Notes under the pieces: generated by a model
The model's input: the letters and a program-made list of their open reading frames with translations, nothing else
Database searches by the model: none
Told to the model about the DNA's origin: nothing
Position numbers and translations under genes: made by a program
Assembly: GCF_023228165.1 (NCBI RefSeq)
Contig: NZ_JALOBS010000015.1
Span: forward strand, 57,989-121,988
Source of the DNA: Methylomonas sp.
GTDB taxonomy: Bacteria; Pseudomonadota; Gammaproteobacteria; Methylococcales; Methylomonadaceae
Length of the DNA stretch: 64,000 nucleotides
Direction of reading: 5' to 3'
Part shown: piece after piece, positions 41,641-50,724 of the stretch
Position numbering within the stretch: position 1 is the first letter of the stretch
Layout: every line of letters starts with the position of its first letter

Positions 41641-42942
41641 CTAAATCCGATATTCCGCCGACCGCGCATGAGCGGTTAAACTCTCGCCTCGCGCTAACAC
41701 CGAAGCAATCTTGCCAAGCTCAGAAGCGCCGGCAGCTGAGCAATTGATCAAACTGCTGCGTTTTTGAAAATCGTACACGCCCAGCGGTGAGGAATAACGC
41801 GCAGTGCTGGAAGTTGGCAACACGTGATTGGGGCCGGCGCAATAATCGCCTAAGGCTTCCGCAGTGTAACGGCCCATGAAAATAGCGCCGGCATTGCGGA
41901 TTTGCGCGGCCAGGGCTTCCGGGTCGGCAACCGATAATTCCAAATGCTCCGGCGCGATGCGGTTGGCGACTTCGGCGGCTTCCGACAGGTTAGCGACTTT
42001 GATAAACGCGCCGCGCCCGGTCATAGAGGCACGAATGATGTCGGCGCGTTCCATTTCCGGCAGCAGTTTGTTGATGCTGGCTGCCACCTGATCCAGAAAC
42101 TCGGCGCTGTCGCTGATCAAAATCGACTGGGCGTTTTCGTCGTGCTCAGCTTGCGAGAACAGGTCCATCGCGATCCAGTCCGGATGGGTCTGGCCGTCGC
42201 AGATAATCAAGATTTCCGACGGGCCGGCGATCATATCGATACCGACCTGGCCGAACACCAGTTTTTTGGCGGTGGCGACGTAAATGTTGCCGGGGCCGAC
42301 GATTTTATCCACGGCCGGTATGGTTTCGGTGCCATAAGCCAGCGCCGCCACGGCTTGAGCGCCGCCGACGGTAAAGATCCTGTCTACGCCGGCAATATAC
42401 GCAGCAGCCAGTACCATGGCGTTGGTTTCGCTGTCTGGGGTAGGTACCACCATGATCAATTCGCCGACCCCAGCTACTTTGGCTGGTATGGCGTTCATCA
42501 ATACCGAGGATGGATAAGCGGCTTTACCACCTGGAACATACAGGCCGGCTTTATCCAGTGGAGTGACTTTTTGCCCCAACACCGTGCCGTCGGCTTCGGT
42601 GAATTGCCAGGATTGCATTTTCTGATGTTCGGCATAGCTGCGAACGCGGTCTGCGGCAACTTGCAAGGCTTGCGCTTGTGCCTCGGGCAGGCTGTCCCAG
42701 GCTTGCTTTAGTGCGGCTGGGCTCAATTCCAGTTCGGCGGCCGTTTTGAATGCGGTGCGGTCAAAGCGGTTGGTGTAATCGACCAAGGCTTGGTCGCCGG
42801 ATTTACGCACATTGGAGATAATCTCCAAAACCCTTTGGTGAATGTCCAAATCGTCGCTGGCGTCCCAAGCTAGTCTTTGCTGCAGGTCGCGCTCAAAATC
42901 AGGGCTGCTGTTGTCAAGACGGAGCATGTTGATCGCAGTCAT
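41641..42942 (-). CDS. hisD: Histidinol dehydrogenase
   Basis: Zn-dependent enzyme converting histidinol to histidine (last two steps). 433 residues; motifs GPGNIYVATAKKLVFG, IAGPSEILI, SQAEHDENAQSI and the C-terminal GPNHVLPTS are conserved. It follows hisG by 5 bases on the minus strand. Its last ~73 bases are duplicated at 40435-40507. Confidence 0.97.
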   Translation of the reverse strand: MTAINMLRLDNSSPDFERDLQQRLAWDASDDLDIHQRVLEIISNVRKSGDQALVDYTNRFDRTAFKTAAELELSPAALKQAWDSLPEAQAQALQVAADRVRSYAEHQKMQSWQFTEADGTVLGQKVTPLDKAGLYVPGGKAAYPSSVLMNAIPAKVAGVGELIMVVPTPDSETNAMVLAAAYIAGVDRIFTVGGAQAVAALAYGTETIPAVDKIVGPGNIYVATAKKLVFGQVGIDMIAGPSEILIICDGQTHPDWIAMDLFSQAEHDENAQSILISDSAEFLDQVAASINKLLPEMERADIIRASMTGRGAFIKVANLSEAAEVANRIAPEHLELSVADPEALAAQIRNAGAIFMGRYTAEALGDYCAGPNHVLPTSSTARYSSPLGVYDFQKRSSLINCSAAGASELGKIASVLARGESLTAHARSAEYRI

Positions 42943-42947
42943 AGTGT

Positions 42948-43574
42948 TTACCGTTGCGCCAAAGTGTTTTCAAACTGGTCGATTAAAGCCTGAATGGCTT
43001 GGTGCTTCATTTTCATGGCCGCCTTGTTGACCACCAGCCGAGAGGTGATGTTGGCAATCAGCTCGCGTGGCTCCAAGCCGTTGGCTTTCAGGGTATTGCC
43101 GGTGTCTACCAGGTCGACGATGCAGTCCGCCAAGCCCACCAGAGGCGCGAGCTCCATCGAACCGTACAGCTTGATGATCTCGGCTTGAATCCCCAGGTCG
43201 GCGTAATAGCGCTGCGCGGTTTTGACGTATTTGGTGGCTACCCGCAAACGGCCTTTTACTTCCGGCGCATTCACCGGGCCGGCGGTCATCAGCCGGCAGC
43301 CGGCAATGCCCAAGTCCAGCGGCTCGTAAAGGCTTTCGGCGCCGTGTTCCAGCAGCACGTCCTTGCCGGCGATACCCATGTCGGCTGCGCCGTATTCGAC
43401 GAAGGTGGGTACGTCGGTGGCGCGGATGATCACTAGTTGTACATCCGGGCGGGTGGTTTGTAAGATGAGTTTGCGGCTTTTGTCCGGGTCGTCGATCGGG
43501 GTGATACCGGCTTGCTGCAAAAACGGCAGGGCTTCTTCGTAGATACGGCCCTTGGATACGGCTATGGTCAACAT
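42948..43574 (-). CDS. hisG: ATP phosphoribosyltransferase, short form
   Basis: First enzyme of histidine synthesis. At 208 residues it is the short HisG_S type, lacking the C-terminal regulatory domain and needing a separate HisZ, not seen here. Family motifs: ISKGRIYEEALP-like start (VSKGRIYEEALPFL), GAADMGIAGKDVL, and DLVDTGNTLKANGL. Confidence 0.96.
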   Translation of the reverse strand: MLTIAVSKGRIYEEALPFLQQAGITPIDDPDKSRKLILQTTRPDVQLVIIRATDVPTFVEYGAADMGIAGKDVLLEHGAESLYEPLDLGIAGCRLMTAGPVNAPEVKGRLRVATKYVKTAQRYYADLGIQAEIIKLYGSMELAPLVGLADCIVDLVDTGNTLKANGLEPRELIANITSRLVVNKAAMKMKHQAIQALIDQFENTLAQR

Positions 43575-43589
43575 GATTTAAGTCGGTTG

Positions 43590-44855
43590 TTAATTAGGTA
43601 CGCGGCGGATGGTGGCGCCAAGTTGAGTCAATTTTTCTTCGATATGGTCGTAACCGCGGTCGATATGGTAAATCCGGTCGACCAGGGTGTCGCCATCGGC
43701 TACCAAGGCGGCCAAAACCAAGCTGGCCGAAGCGCGCAGATCGGTCGCCATCACAGGTGCGCCGGTGAGGCGCTCAATGCCGGTGATAATGGCGGTATTG
43801 GATTCCAGTTTGATTTGCGCGCCCATGCGCTGCATTTCCTGTACGTGCATGAAGCGGTTTTCGAACACGGTTTCGGTAATCAGGCCGACGCCTTCGGCAA
43901 CGGCATTCAGGGCGGTAAATTGCGCCTGCATGTCGGTGGGAAATGCAGGGTAAGGCGCGGTGCGCACGGTGACCGCCTTGGGGCGTTTGCCGTGCATGTT
44001 TAATTCTATCCAATTGTTGCCGGTGGTGATTTCGGCGCCGGCTTCCTTGAGTTTGTCCAGTACCGCGTCCAGCGTGGTGGGGTCGGTGTTTTTCAATTTG
44101 ACCCGGCCGCGACTGATGGCGCCGGCGACCAAATAGGTGCCGGTTTCGATACGGTCCGGCAGAATGTTGTAGTGCAGTCCCTGAACACCGAGTTTTTCCA
44201 CGCCTTCCACGGTCAGAATGTCGGTGCCGATGCCGGTTATTTTGGCGCCCATTTTGTTTAAAAAGTGGGCCAGATCGGTCACTTCCGGTTCCTTGGCGGC
44301 GTTTTCGATGATGGTGATGCCTTCCGCCAGAGTGGCGGCCATCAGGATGTTTTCGGTGCCGGTCACGGTGATTTTATCCAGTACCAGACGGCAACCTTTC
44401 AGACGCTTGCATTTGGCATGGATATATCCGGCTTCCACCTGAATATCGGCGCCCAATTTAATCAGCGCATCGATATGAATATCCACCGGGCGGGTGCCGA
44501 TTGCGCAACCGCCCGGTAAGGAAACATGCGCTTCGCCGAAGCGGGCCAGCAGCGGGCCCAGTACCAGGATCGAGGCGCGCATGGTTTTAACCAATTCGTA
44601 AGGCGCTTCGTATTTGTCGATGGTGCTGGAGTCGACTTCGATGTTCATTTTTTCGTCGACCATCAGGCCGACGCCCATTTGGCCGAGCAACTCCAGAGTG
44701 GTGGTGATGTCGTGCAAATGCGGGATATTGCCGACGCTGACCGGCGGTTCGGACAAAATAGTGGCGGCCAGAATGGGCAGCGCAGCGTTTTTGGCGCCGG
44801 AAATGCGCAGTTCGCCGTCGAGCGGTTCGCCGCCGGAAATCAGTAATTTATCCAT
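43590..44855 (-). CDS. murA: UDP-N-acetylglucosamine 1-carboxyvinyltransferase
   Basis: First committed step of peptidoglycan synthesis, using phosphoenolpyruvate. 421 residues with the catalytic cysteine in GGCAIGTRPVDIH (fosfomycin-sensitive type), the KNAALPIL N-terminal lysine motif and FPTDMQAQFTAL. It overlaps mlaB by 8 bases and precedes hisG, the classic gammaproteobacterial order. Confidence 0.97.
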   Translation of the reverse strand: MDKLLISGGEPLDGELRISGAKNAALPILAATILSEPPVSVGNIPHLHDITTTLELLGQMGVGLMVDEKMNIEVDSSTIDKYEAPYELVKTMRASILVLGPLLARFGEAHVSLPGGCAIGTRPVDIHIDALIKLGADIQVEAGYIHAKCKRLKGCRLVLDKITVTGTENILMAATLAEGITIIENAAKEPEVTDLAHFLNKMGAKITGIGTDILTVEGVEKLGVQGLHYNILPDRIETGTYLVAGAISRGRVKLKNTDPTTLDAVLDKLKEAGAEITTGNNWIELNMHGKRPKAVTVRTAPYPAFPTDMQAQFTALNAVAEGVGLITETVFENRFMHVQEMQRMGAQIKLESNTAIITGIERLTGAPVMATDLRASASLVLAALVADGDTLVDRIYHIDRGYDHIEEKLTQLGATIRRVPN

Positions 44856-45195
44856 TGATGTTGGTTACATTGTTGGGGGCGGTTCTGGATGAACTGCCGG
44901 AATAATATTCGGTTTCGTCAAAGCCGCTCAATTTGGCCAGGGCCATGAGTTGCGCGGGAATATTTTTAACACGTAGTTGGGCGCGGATCATGCGGCTTTG
45001 CTTTATCCATTCGATCATCAAGGCCAGGCCGGCGCTGTCGGTTTTGCCGACTTTGGACAAGTCGATATAAATCGTCTCTATGCCTTTTAAAAACCTAAAG
45101 GATTGCAGGGTCTCCTTGTCTATGCTGGCGAAGGTTAAATTGCCTTCAACCGTAAAATAACCGGGCGATTGCTCGCTCAAACTCAGCTTAGCCAT
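44848..45195 (-). CDS. mlaB: STAS-domain protein MlaB
   Basis: Cytoplasmic STAS subunit of the Mla phospholipid transporter, binding the ATPase MlaF. 115 residues; the STAS core IYIDLSKVGKTDSAGLALMIEW is clear. Overlaps mlaD by 1 base (TAATG) and murA by 8. mlaC, normally between mlaD and mlaB, is absent. Confidence 0.88.
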   Translation of the reverse strand: MAKLSLSEQSPGYFTVEGNLTFASIDKETLQSFRFLKGIETIYIDLSKVGKTDSAGLALMIEWIKQSRMIRAQLRVKNIPAQLMALAKLSGFDETEYYSGSSSRTAPNNVTNING

Positions 45196-45659
45196 TATTT
45201 GCCTTCTGCTTTGTTCATCATGAATTTGCCGATCATTTCTTCCAGGACGATGGCCGAACTGGTGATATCGATTTTACTTTTATTTTTCAAATAATCGTCG
45301 GATGCACCGGGGTCGAGGCTGATGTACTGCTCGCCCAACAGGCCGGCGGTATAGATGCTGGCGCTGGAGTCGTCCGGCAGATTGTCGTATCGCGCGTCGA
45401 TTTGCATTTCCACGATAGCTTCGTGAGATTCCTTATCCAGCGTGATGGAGGACACCCGTCCCACCTTGACGCCGGCGACCGATACCGGCGATTTGACTTT
45501 CAGTCCGCCGGAGTTCTGGAAGCGGGCGCTGACGGTAAAGCTGTCGCTGTTGCTGTAGGAGCCGAGATTGCTGATTTGCAAGGCCATATAAAACAGGGCA
45601 GCGATGCCGATGGCGACAAAAAGTCCGACCAGAGTGTCCTGCGTTTTTGAGTGCTGCAT
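45195..45659 (-). CDS. mlaD: Mla transporter substrate-binding MCE protein MlaD
   Basis: Inner-membrane anchored periplasmic MCE protein forming the hexameric ring of MlaFEDB. One N-terminal helix (~10-30), then an MCE domain (FQNSGGLKVKSPVSVAGVKVGRV, ~45-65). The start at ATG 45659 (MQHSKTQDT) is preferred; it is 1 base after the mlaE stop. 154 residues, a little shorter than the E. coli protein. Confidence 0.93.
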   Translation of the reverse strand: MQHSKTQDTLVGLFVAIGIAALFYMALQISNLGSYSNSDSFTVSARFQNSGGLKVKSPVSVAGVKVGRVSSITLDKESHEAIVEMQIDARYDNLPDDSSASIYTAGLLGEQYISLDPGASDDYLKNKSKIDITSSAIVLEEMIGKFMMNKAEGK

Positions 45660-45660
45660 G

Positions 45661-46443
45661 TTAAATGTCTCCAAACATGAGAGCGGTTAAAATGAAATCG
45701 AGTCCTAGAATCGAAAAAGCGGAATTGACCACGGTGCGGGTGGTGGCGCGGCTGACGCCTTCCGAGGTGGGTATGGTGTCGTAGCCTTCGAACAGGGCGA
45801 TCCAGGACACCACGAATCCGAACACCACGCTTTTGATGACGCCGTTGATGATGTCTTCGTTAAAGTCTATGCCGTTTTGCATTTGCGCCCAGAAGGCACC
45901 GTCATCAACCCCGAGCATGCCCACACCGACCATGTGCCCCCCCATGACGCCAACCGAACTGAAAATAGCCGCCAGCAAGGGCATGGAGATCAGACCGGCC
46001 AGAAAGCGCGGGGTAATGATGCGGTTGATGGGGTCGACCGCCATCATTTCCATACCGGACAATTGTTCGGTGGCTTTCATCAAACCGATTTCCGCGGTCA
46101 AGGCCGAACCGGCCCGGCCGGCAAACAGCAGTGCCGAAACCACGGGGCCCAGTTCCCGCACCAGCGAAGCCGCCACCATCAGGCCCAAGGATTCTTCGGC
46201 GCCAAAATCGGACAAAATGTAATAGCCCTGCAAGCCGAGCACCATGCCGACGAACAGGCCGGAGATGGCAATGATCAAAAACGACAATACGCCGATCGAA
46301 TACATTTGCTTTATCAGCAGGCTGGGGCGCGGCAATATTTCGCGTACGCCTGTTAGGGTATGCATCAGGAAAAATGTGGCGCGACCCAATTTGGCGAAGC
46401 TGCCACGGGTGGTTTTGCCCAGCTGTTCTAATAATTCAAGCAT
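45661..46443 (-). CDS. mlaE: Mla transporter permease MlaE
   Basis: Membrane permease of the retrograde outer-membrane phospholipid transporter. 260 residues with about five to six helices; motifs ELGPVVSALLFAGRAGSALTAEIG and the EQLSGMEMMAVDPI coupling helix are conserved. Adjacent to mlaF and mlaD. Confidence 0.96.
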   Translation of the reverse strand: MLELLEQLGKTTRGSFAKLGRATFFLMHTLTGVREILPRPSLLIKQMYSIGVLSFLIIAISGLFVGMVLGLQGYYILSDFGAEESLGLMVAASLVRELGPVVSALLFAGRAGSALTAEIGLMKATEQLSGMEMMAVDPINRIITPRFLAGLISMPLLAAIFSSVGVMGGHMVGVGMLGVDDGAFWAQMQNGIDFNEDIINGVIKSVVFGFVVSWIALFEGYDTIPTSEGVSRATTRTVVNSAFSILGLDFILTALMFGDI

Positions 46444-46455
46444 AGCGAGTCCGGG

Positions 46456-47274
46456 TTATTTAGCGGTCAGCAAGTCGTCGAGGTAGTCATTGGCCGGGTA
46501 ATGAAAATGTACCGGGCCATCGGCATCGCCGTTCATAAATTGTTTCACCCAGGCCGATTTCGAATCCGCCAGTTGTTGGGGTGAGCCTTGTCCGACGATT
46601 TTGCCTTCCGATAAGACGTAAATGTAGTCGGCAATGGCGGCCGTTTCGCGGACATCGTGAGAGACGATGATGCTGGTCAGGCCCAGGGTGTTATTCAGCG
46701 ATTTTATCAGATGCACCAGCGCGCCCATGGAAATCGGATCTTGTCCTGTAAACGGTTCGTCGTACATGATCATCAAGGGGTCCAAGGCAATCGCGCGCGC
46801 CAGCGCCACTCGTCTGGCCATGCCGCCGGATAATTCATTGGCCATTAAATTGCGGGCACCGCGCAAACCGACCGCTTGTAATTTCATCAGTACTACCGTG
46901 CGGATCATGGCTTCCGGTAAATGGGTGTGTTCCCGCAACGGAAACGCCACATTATCGTACACATTCATGTCCGTCAGTAGTGCGCCGCTTTGAAACAGCA
47001 TGCCCATGCGCTTGCGCAAGTTATATAAATCCTTGGTTTTCAATCGGTGAACATTTTGGCCGTCCACGTGAATTTGACCGGCATCCGGATAGAGTTGTCC
47101 GCCGATCAGCTTCAGCAAAGTGGTTTTGCCGGTGCCGCTGGGCCCCATGATGGCGGTGACTTTACCTCGCTGGATATTCAGGTTGATATCGTCGAAAATT
47201 ATTCTCGTCCCGCGGGAAAAGCTGAGATTTTTGACGGTAACGATATGATTTGTTGAGCTTGCGCTATTGGGCAT
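46456..47274 (-). CDS. mlaF: Mla transporter ATPase MlaF
   Basis: ABC ATPase powering MlaE. Walker A GPSGTGKTT, signature ELSGGMARRVALARAI, Walker B IMYDEPFTGQD and the switch H in SHDVRET. I choose the ATG at 47274; the frame extends to a TTG at 47289. 272 residues. First gene of mlaFEDB-murA-hisGD. Confidence 0.95.
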   Translation of the reverse strand: MPNSASSTNHIVTVKNLSFSRGTRIIFDDINLNIQRGKVTAIMGPSGTGKTTLLKLIGGQLYPDAGQIHVDGQNVHRLKTKDLYNLRKRMGMLFQSGALLTDMNVYDNVAFPLREHTHLPEAMIRTVVLMKLQAVGLRGARNLMANELSGGMARRVALARAIALDPLMIMYDEPFTGQDPISMGALVHLIKSLNNTLGLTSIIVSHDVRETAAIADYIYVLSEGKIVGQGSPQQLADSKSAWVKQFMNGDADGPVHFHYPANDYLDDLLTAK

Positions 47275-47411
47275 TTGCCGAGATTTCAAGATTTTTGGGA
47301 TTGAAGTGGGCTATTTTGTATGAGGCATTAAGAATAAGTCAATGACTCAGGATGAAAAGGTCTGCAATAACATGCAATAATGGTTCCTTTTTTAACGTTT
47401 TTAATGAGAGC

Positions 47412-48392
47412 ATGAAATTGGTGTGCGATGAGGATATTCAGGCCTTGGCGATAGCGGTTATTCAAACCGAGATGAAGGCCGTTGCCAAACTGGCTGAGCG
47501 CATCGACGAACGGTTTATTCGTGCCTGTCATTTACTGTTGAGCTGTAAGGGGCGAGTCGTGGTAACCGGAATGGGTAAATCCGGACATATCGCCGGAAAA
47601 ATCGCCGCTACTTTGGCCAGCACCGGAACCCCGGCTTTTTTTGTGCATCCGGGCGAGGCCAGCCATGGCGATTTGGGTATGATCACCCGTCAGGATGTGG
47701 TATTGGCGTTGTCGAATTCCGGCGAAACCGAGGAAATTCTGACGATTTTGCCTATCATTAAGCGGCTGGGCGTACCGTTGATTGCCATGACCGGTAATGC
47801 CGAGTCGGCTTTGGCCAGGCTGGCAAGCGTGCATATCGATGTGGGGGTCGAGCAGGAAGCTTGTCCATTGGGTTTGGCGCCAACCTCCAGTACCACGGCC
47901 GCGCTGGTGATGGGCGATGCATTGGCTGTTTCCTTGCTGCAAAGCAAGGGCTTTACCCGGGACGATTTCGCCTTGTCTCATCCTGGCGGCAGTTTGGGCA
48001 GGCGGCTGTTATTGCAAGTCAGCGACATTATGCACCGCGATGCCGAAGTGCCCATGGTGAACGATTCCGTTTTAGTCAGTAAGGCCTTGCTGGAAATGAC
48101 CGAGAAGAAGCTGGGTATGACCGCTGTGATCGATGAAACCCGGCGGGTGATGGGTATATTTACGGACGGCGATTTGCGGCGCATGCTGGAAAAAAATCTG
48201 GATGTACGCGTAACCCGGGTTGCCAATGTGATGACCCACCCCTGTACCGTGATTGCGAGCGACATGTTGGCCGCGGAAGCCATGCAGATTATGGAAACAA
48301 AAAAGATCAACGCCCTGCTGGTAGTTGACGAAAACCGGCGGTTGCAGGGTGCTTTGAATATGCATGATCTGCTGCGCGCCGGCATTATTTGA
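47412..48392 (+). CDS. kdsD: D-arabinose 5-phosphate isomerase
   Basis: Converts ribulose-5-phosphate to arabinose-5-phosphate for Kdo synthesis. An N-terminal SIS domain (VVVTGMGKSGHIAGKIAATLASTG; SNSGETEEI) is followed by two CBS domains (~205-326). The ATG at 47412 (MKLVCDED) gives 326 residues, matching E. coli; the frame extends 20 codons upstream. It starts the kdsD-kdsC-lptCAB-rpoN series, divergent from mlaF. Confidence 0.94.
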   Translation: MKLVCDEDIQALAIAVIQTEMKAVAKLAERIDERFIRACHLLLSCKGRVVVTGMGKSGHIAGKIAATLASTGTPAFFVHPGEASHGDLGMITRQDVVLALSNSGETEEILTILPIIKRLGVPLIAMTGNAESALARLASVHIDVGVEQEACPLGLAPTSSTTAALVMGDALAVSLLQSKGFTRDDFALSHPGGSLGRRLLLQVSDIMHRDAEVPMVNDSVLVSKALLEMTEKKLGMTAVIDETRRVMGIFTDGDLRRMLEKNLDVRVTRVANVMTHPCTVIASDMLAAEAMQIMETKKINALLVVDENRRLQGALNMHDLLRAGII

Positions 48393-48934
48393 GTAAGCAC
48401 ATGCTGAACTTATCGCAAATACAACTGGAAAAAATCAAACGGCTAAAGTTGTTGATACTGGATGTCGACGGGGTTTTGACCGACGGACGTTTGTTTTTTG
48501 ATGACAATGGTAAAGAATATAAATGCTTTCATGCCCGCGATGGCCACGGCATTAAGTTATTGCGGCAATCCGGCGTCGAGGTAGCGGTCATTTCCGGACG
48601 CAAATCGAATTCCGTGGCGTTACGCATGCGGACCCTCGGGGTCGATTTAGTGTATCAGGGTCATGAAAACAAACGGGCGGCCTTTGCCGAGATTCTGCAA
48701 AACCTGAACCTGCGTCCCGAGCAAGCGGCTCATGTCGGCGACGATGTGCTGGACTTGCCGATTATGCTCCAAGCCGGTTTCGCTGTAGCCGTTGCCGATG
48801 CAAACTTTGCCGTCAAGCAACGTGCAGACTGGTGCACGCTCACAGCGGGCGGATTGGGCGCGGTGCGCGAAGTATGCGACTTGATCATGCAGGTGCAGGG
48901 TACTTTTGATCGGATGTTGCAGAGCTATTTATGA
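48389..48934 (+). CDS. kdsC: 3-deoxy-D-manno-octulosonate-8-phosphate phosphatase
   Basis: HAD phosphatase releasing Kdo. Motif LILDVDGVLTDG (~25), ISGRKS and GDDVLDLPIM near the C-terminus; 181 residues. The start is either TTG 48389, overlapping the kdsD stop (TTGA), or ATG 48401 (MLNLSQIQ). It overlaps lptC by 4 bases. Confidence 0.94.
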   Translation: MSKHMLNLSQIQLEKIKRLKLLILDVDGVLTDGRLFFDDNGKEYKCFHARDGHGIKLLRQSGVEVAVISGRKSNSVALRMRTLGVDLVYQGHENKRAAFAEILQNLNLRPEQAAHVGDDVLDLPIMLQAGFAVAVADANFAVKQRADWCTLTAGGLGAVREVCDLIMQVQGTFDRMLQSYL

Positions 48935-49497
48935 ACCTTTGGGATAAATACCAGCTGTTTATTTATGTAGCGGCGGCTGCTCTGCTGACTTGGTGGTTGC
49001 AGCAATTGTACGAACAGCGCGCCATCGAAATTAAAGTTGCGGAACATAGCCCCGATTTTTTTAGTTCGGGGTATTACAAAAAAGCAATGGGTTTGGACGG
49101 CTTGCCCAAAAGCGAATTGACGGCGGCAATCATGCGCCATTACAAAGCGGATGGTTCCACCCATCTGGAGCAGCCGGTGATGGTTTTGCATCATCCTAAT
49201 GCCGCGCCGTGGGTGATCCAATCCGATAGCGGTATCATGGCGGCGGATGGGGATCACCTGCAGCTTAACGGCAAGGCCGTGATTAGTCGCGAGGCTTCTC
49301 AAGGCTCCTCGGCCTTGACAATCAATACTTCGGATTTGCGGGTTGAACTGTCAACCCACTTTGCGGAAACAACGGCTTGGGCGGATATCATTAGCCCACC
49401 CAATCAAACATCGGGCACCGGCATGGAAGTAACCTTTGTGAGTCCAATTCACTTGAAATTATTGTCCAAGGTTAAAGGGCGTTATGAAATTAAGTAA
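48931..49497 (+). CDS. lptC: LPS export system protein LptC
   Basis: Bitopic inner-membrane protein linking LptB2FG to LptA. One N-terminal helix (~7-23) and a beta-jellyroll domain (~50-180). Sequence conservation is low in this family; identification rests on the helix, 188-residue size and the position between kdsC and lptA. Overlaps lptA by 14 bases. Confidence 0.9.
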   Translation: MNLWDKYQLFIYVAAAALLTWWLQQLYEQRAIEIKVAEHSPDFFSSGYYKKAMGLDGLPKSELTAAIMRHYKADGSTHLEQPVMVLHHPNAAPWVIQSDSGIMAADGDHLQLNGKAVISREASQGSSALTINTSDLRVELSTHFAETTAWADIISPPNQTSGTGMEVTFVSPIHLKLLSKVKGRYEIK

Positions 49498-49984
49498 GTT
49501 TATCGGCTTGGGGCTATTACTGTCCGTGTGTCCGGCGTTCGGCTTGGAGACAGACTCAGAGCAGCCGGTGTATATCGATTCGGATAGCGCGATTTACGAT
49601 GAAAAATCGCAGGTTAGTACCTATATAGGCAATGTGGTAGCCAAGCAGGGCAGTATTAGAATTGACGCCGATAAACTGGTGGTTTATCTGAAGGATGGCG
49701 ATATTACCAAGCTGGTAGCAACCGGCAAGCCCTCGAAATTCGAACAGTTGCCGGCCGTGGGAAAAGAGAAAATGTATGGGGAAGGTTTGACCAACGAATT
49801 TTATCCGGACAAGAATTTGCTGATTTTTATGCAAAATGCGTCGGTTTGGCAGGGGGATGCCAAACAATCCAGCGACCATATCGAGTATGATACTAAAAAC
49901 TCCTTGTTGAAGGCTGGCGAACCCCGTTCAGACGGTAAGCGCGTCCACTCCGTGATCAAACCCAAAGCAAAACCGGCTCAGTAA
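49484..49984 (+). CDS. lptA: LPS transport periplasmic protein LptA
   Basis: Periplasmic bridge carrying lipopolysaccharide. Signal peptide (~1-20), OstA-like beta-jellyroll with QPVYIDSDSAIYDEKSQVSTYIGNV and KLVATGKPSKF. 166 residues; ends 1 base before lptB. Confidence 0.94.
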   Translation: MKLSKFIGLGLLLSVCPAFGLETDSEQPVYIDSDSAIYDEKSQVSTYIGNVVAKQGSIRIDADKLVVYLKDGDITKLVATGKPSKFEQLPAVGKEKMYGEGLTNEFYPDKNLLIFMQNASVWQGDAKQSSDHIEYDTKNSLLKAGEPRSDGKRVHSVIKPKAKPAQ

Positions 49985-49985
49985 T

Positions 49986-50711
49986 ATGGCGCGATTAAGG
50001 GCGGAACAATTATTCAAGAGTTATAACCGACGCAACGTTGTCAACGGCGTGAGTTTGCTGGTCAATACCAGCGAGGTAGTCGGTCTGCTGGGGCCTAACG
50101 GCGCGGGTAAAACCACCAGTTTTTATATGCTGGTAGGGTTGATCAAGGCCGATGCCGGCGAAATATATCTGGATGATCAAGCTATCACGCATCACCCCAT
50201 GCATAGGCGGGCCAGACTGGGTATAGGTTATTTGGCCCAGGAAGCATCCGTGTTCCGTAAATTGAGCGTGGCGGATAACTTAAGGGCCGTATTGCAGATT
50301 CGCGACGACCTGACCGATGGCCAGATCGAATTGATGATCGATGAGCTGCTGGGTGAATTTGGGATTAGCCATTTACGAAATCAACAAGCCTTGGGGCTAT
50401 CGGGTGGGGAACGTCGGCGGGTTGAAATCGCCAGGGCATTAGCTTCGGAGCCGCAATTTATTTTGCTGGATGAGCCGTTTGCCGGGGTCGACCCGATTTC
50501 GGTGCTGGAATTGCAAAAAATAATTGCCCAATTGAAGGATCGGGGCATCGGCATATTGATTACCGAGCATAAAGTTCGGGAAACGCTTGAAATATGCGAC
50601 CGGGCCTACATCCTGAATGCGGGACAGGTGATTGCCGAGGGGGCCTCGCGGCAATTGGTTGAAAATGAGGAAGTCCGCCGCGTATATTTGGGCGACACAT
50701 TTAGCTTATAG
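49986..50711 (+). CDS. lptB: LPS export ABC transporter ATP-binding protein LptB
   Basis: ATPase of the LptB2FG lipopolysaccharide extractor. Walker A GPNGAGKTTS, signature LGLSGGERRRVEIAR, Walker B FILLDEPFAGVDPIS, switch TEHKVRE. 241 residues. Followed by rpoN after 13 bases. Confidence 0.97.
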   Translation: MARLRAEQLFKSYNRRNVVNGVSLLVNTSEVVGLLGPNGAGKTTSFYMLVGLIKADAGEIYLDDQAITHHPMHRRARLGIGYLAQEASVFRKLSVADNLRAVLQIRDDLTDGQIELMIDELLGEFGISHLRNQQALGLSGGERRRVEIARALASEPQFILLDEPFAGVDPISVLELQKIIAQLKDRGIGILITEHKVRETLEICDRAYILNAGQVIAEGASRQLVENEEVRRVYLGDTFSL

Positions 50712-50724
50712 AGATCGAGTAGTT

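Noticed and set aside
41123..41669. Overlapping frames of 113-163 codons on both strands through the hairpin array
   Set aside because: Several frames are open at once only because the repeat is GC-rich and palindromic; no conserved protein features, so treated as non-coding repeat.
50632..50724. Extended N-terminus of RpoN starting inside lptB
   Set aside because: The family begins at MKQSLQLRIGQSLTMTPQ; upstream residues are lptB in another frame.
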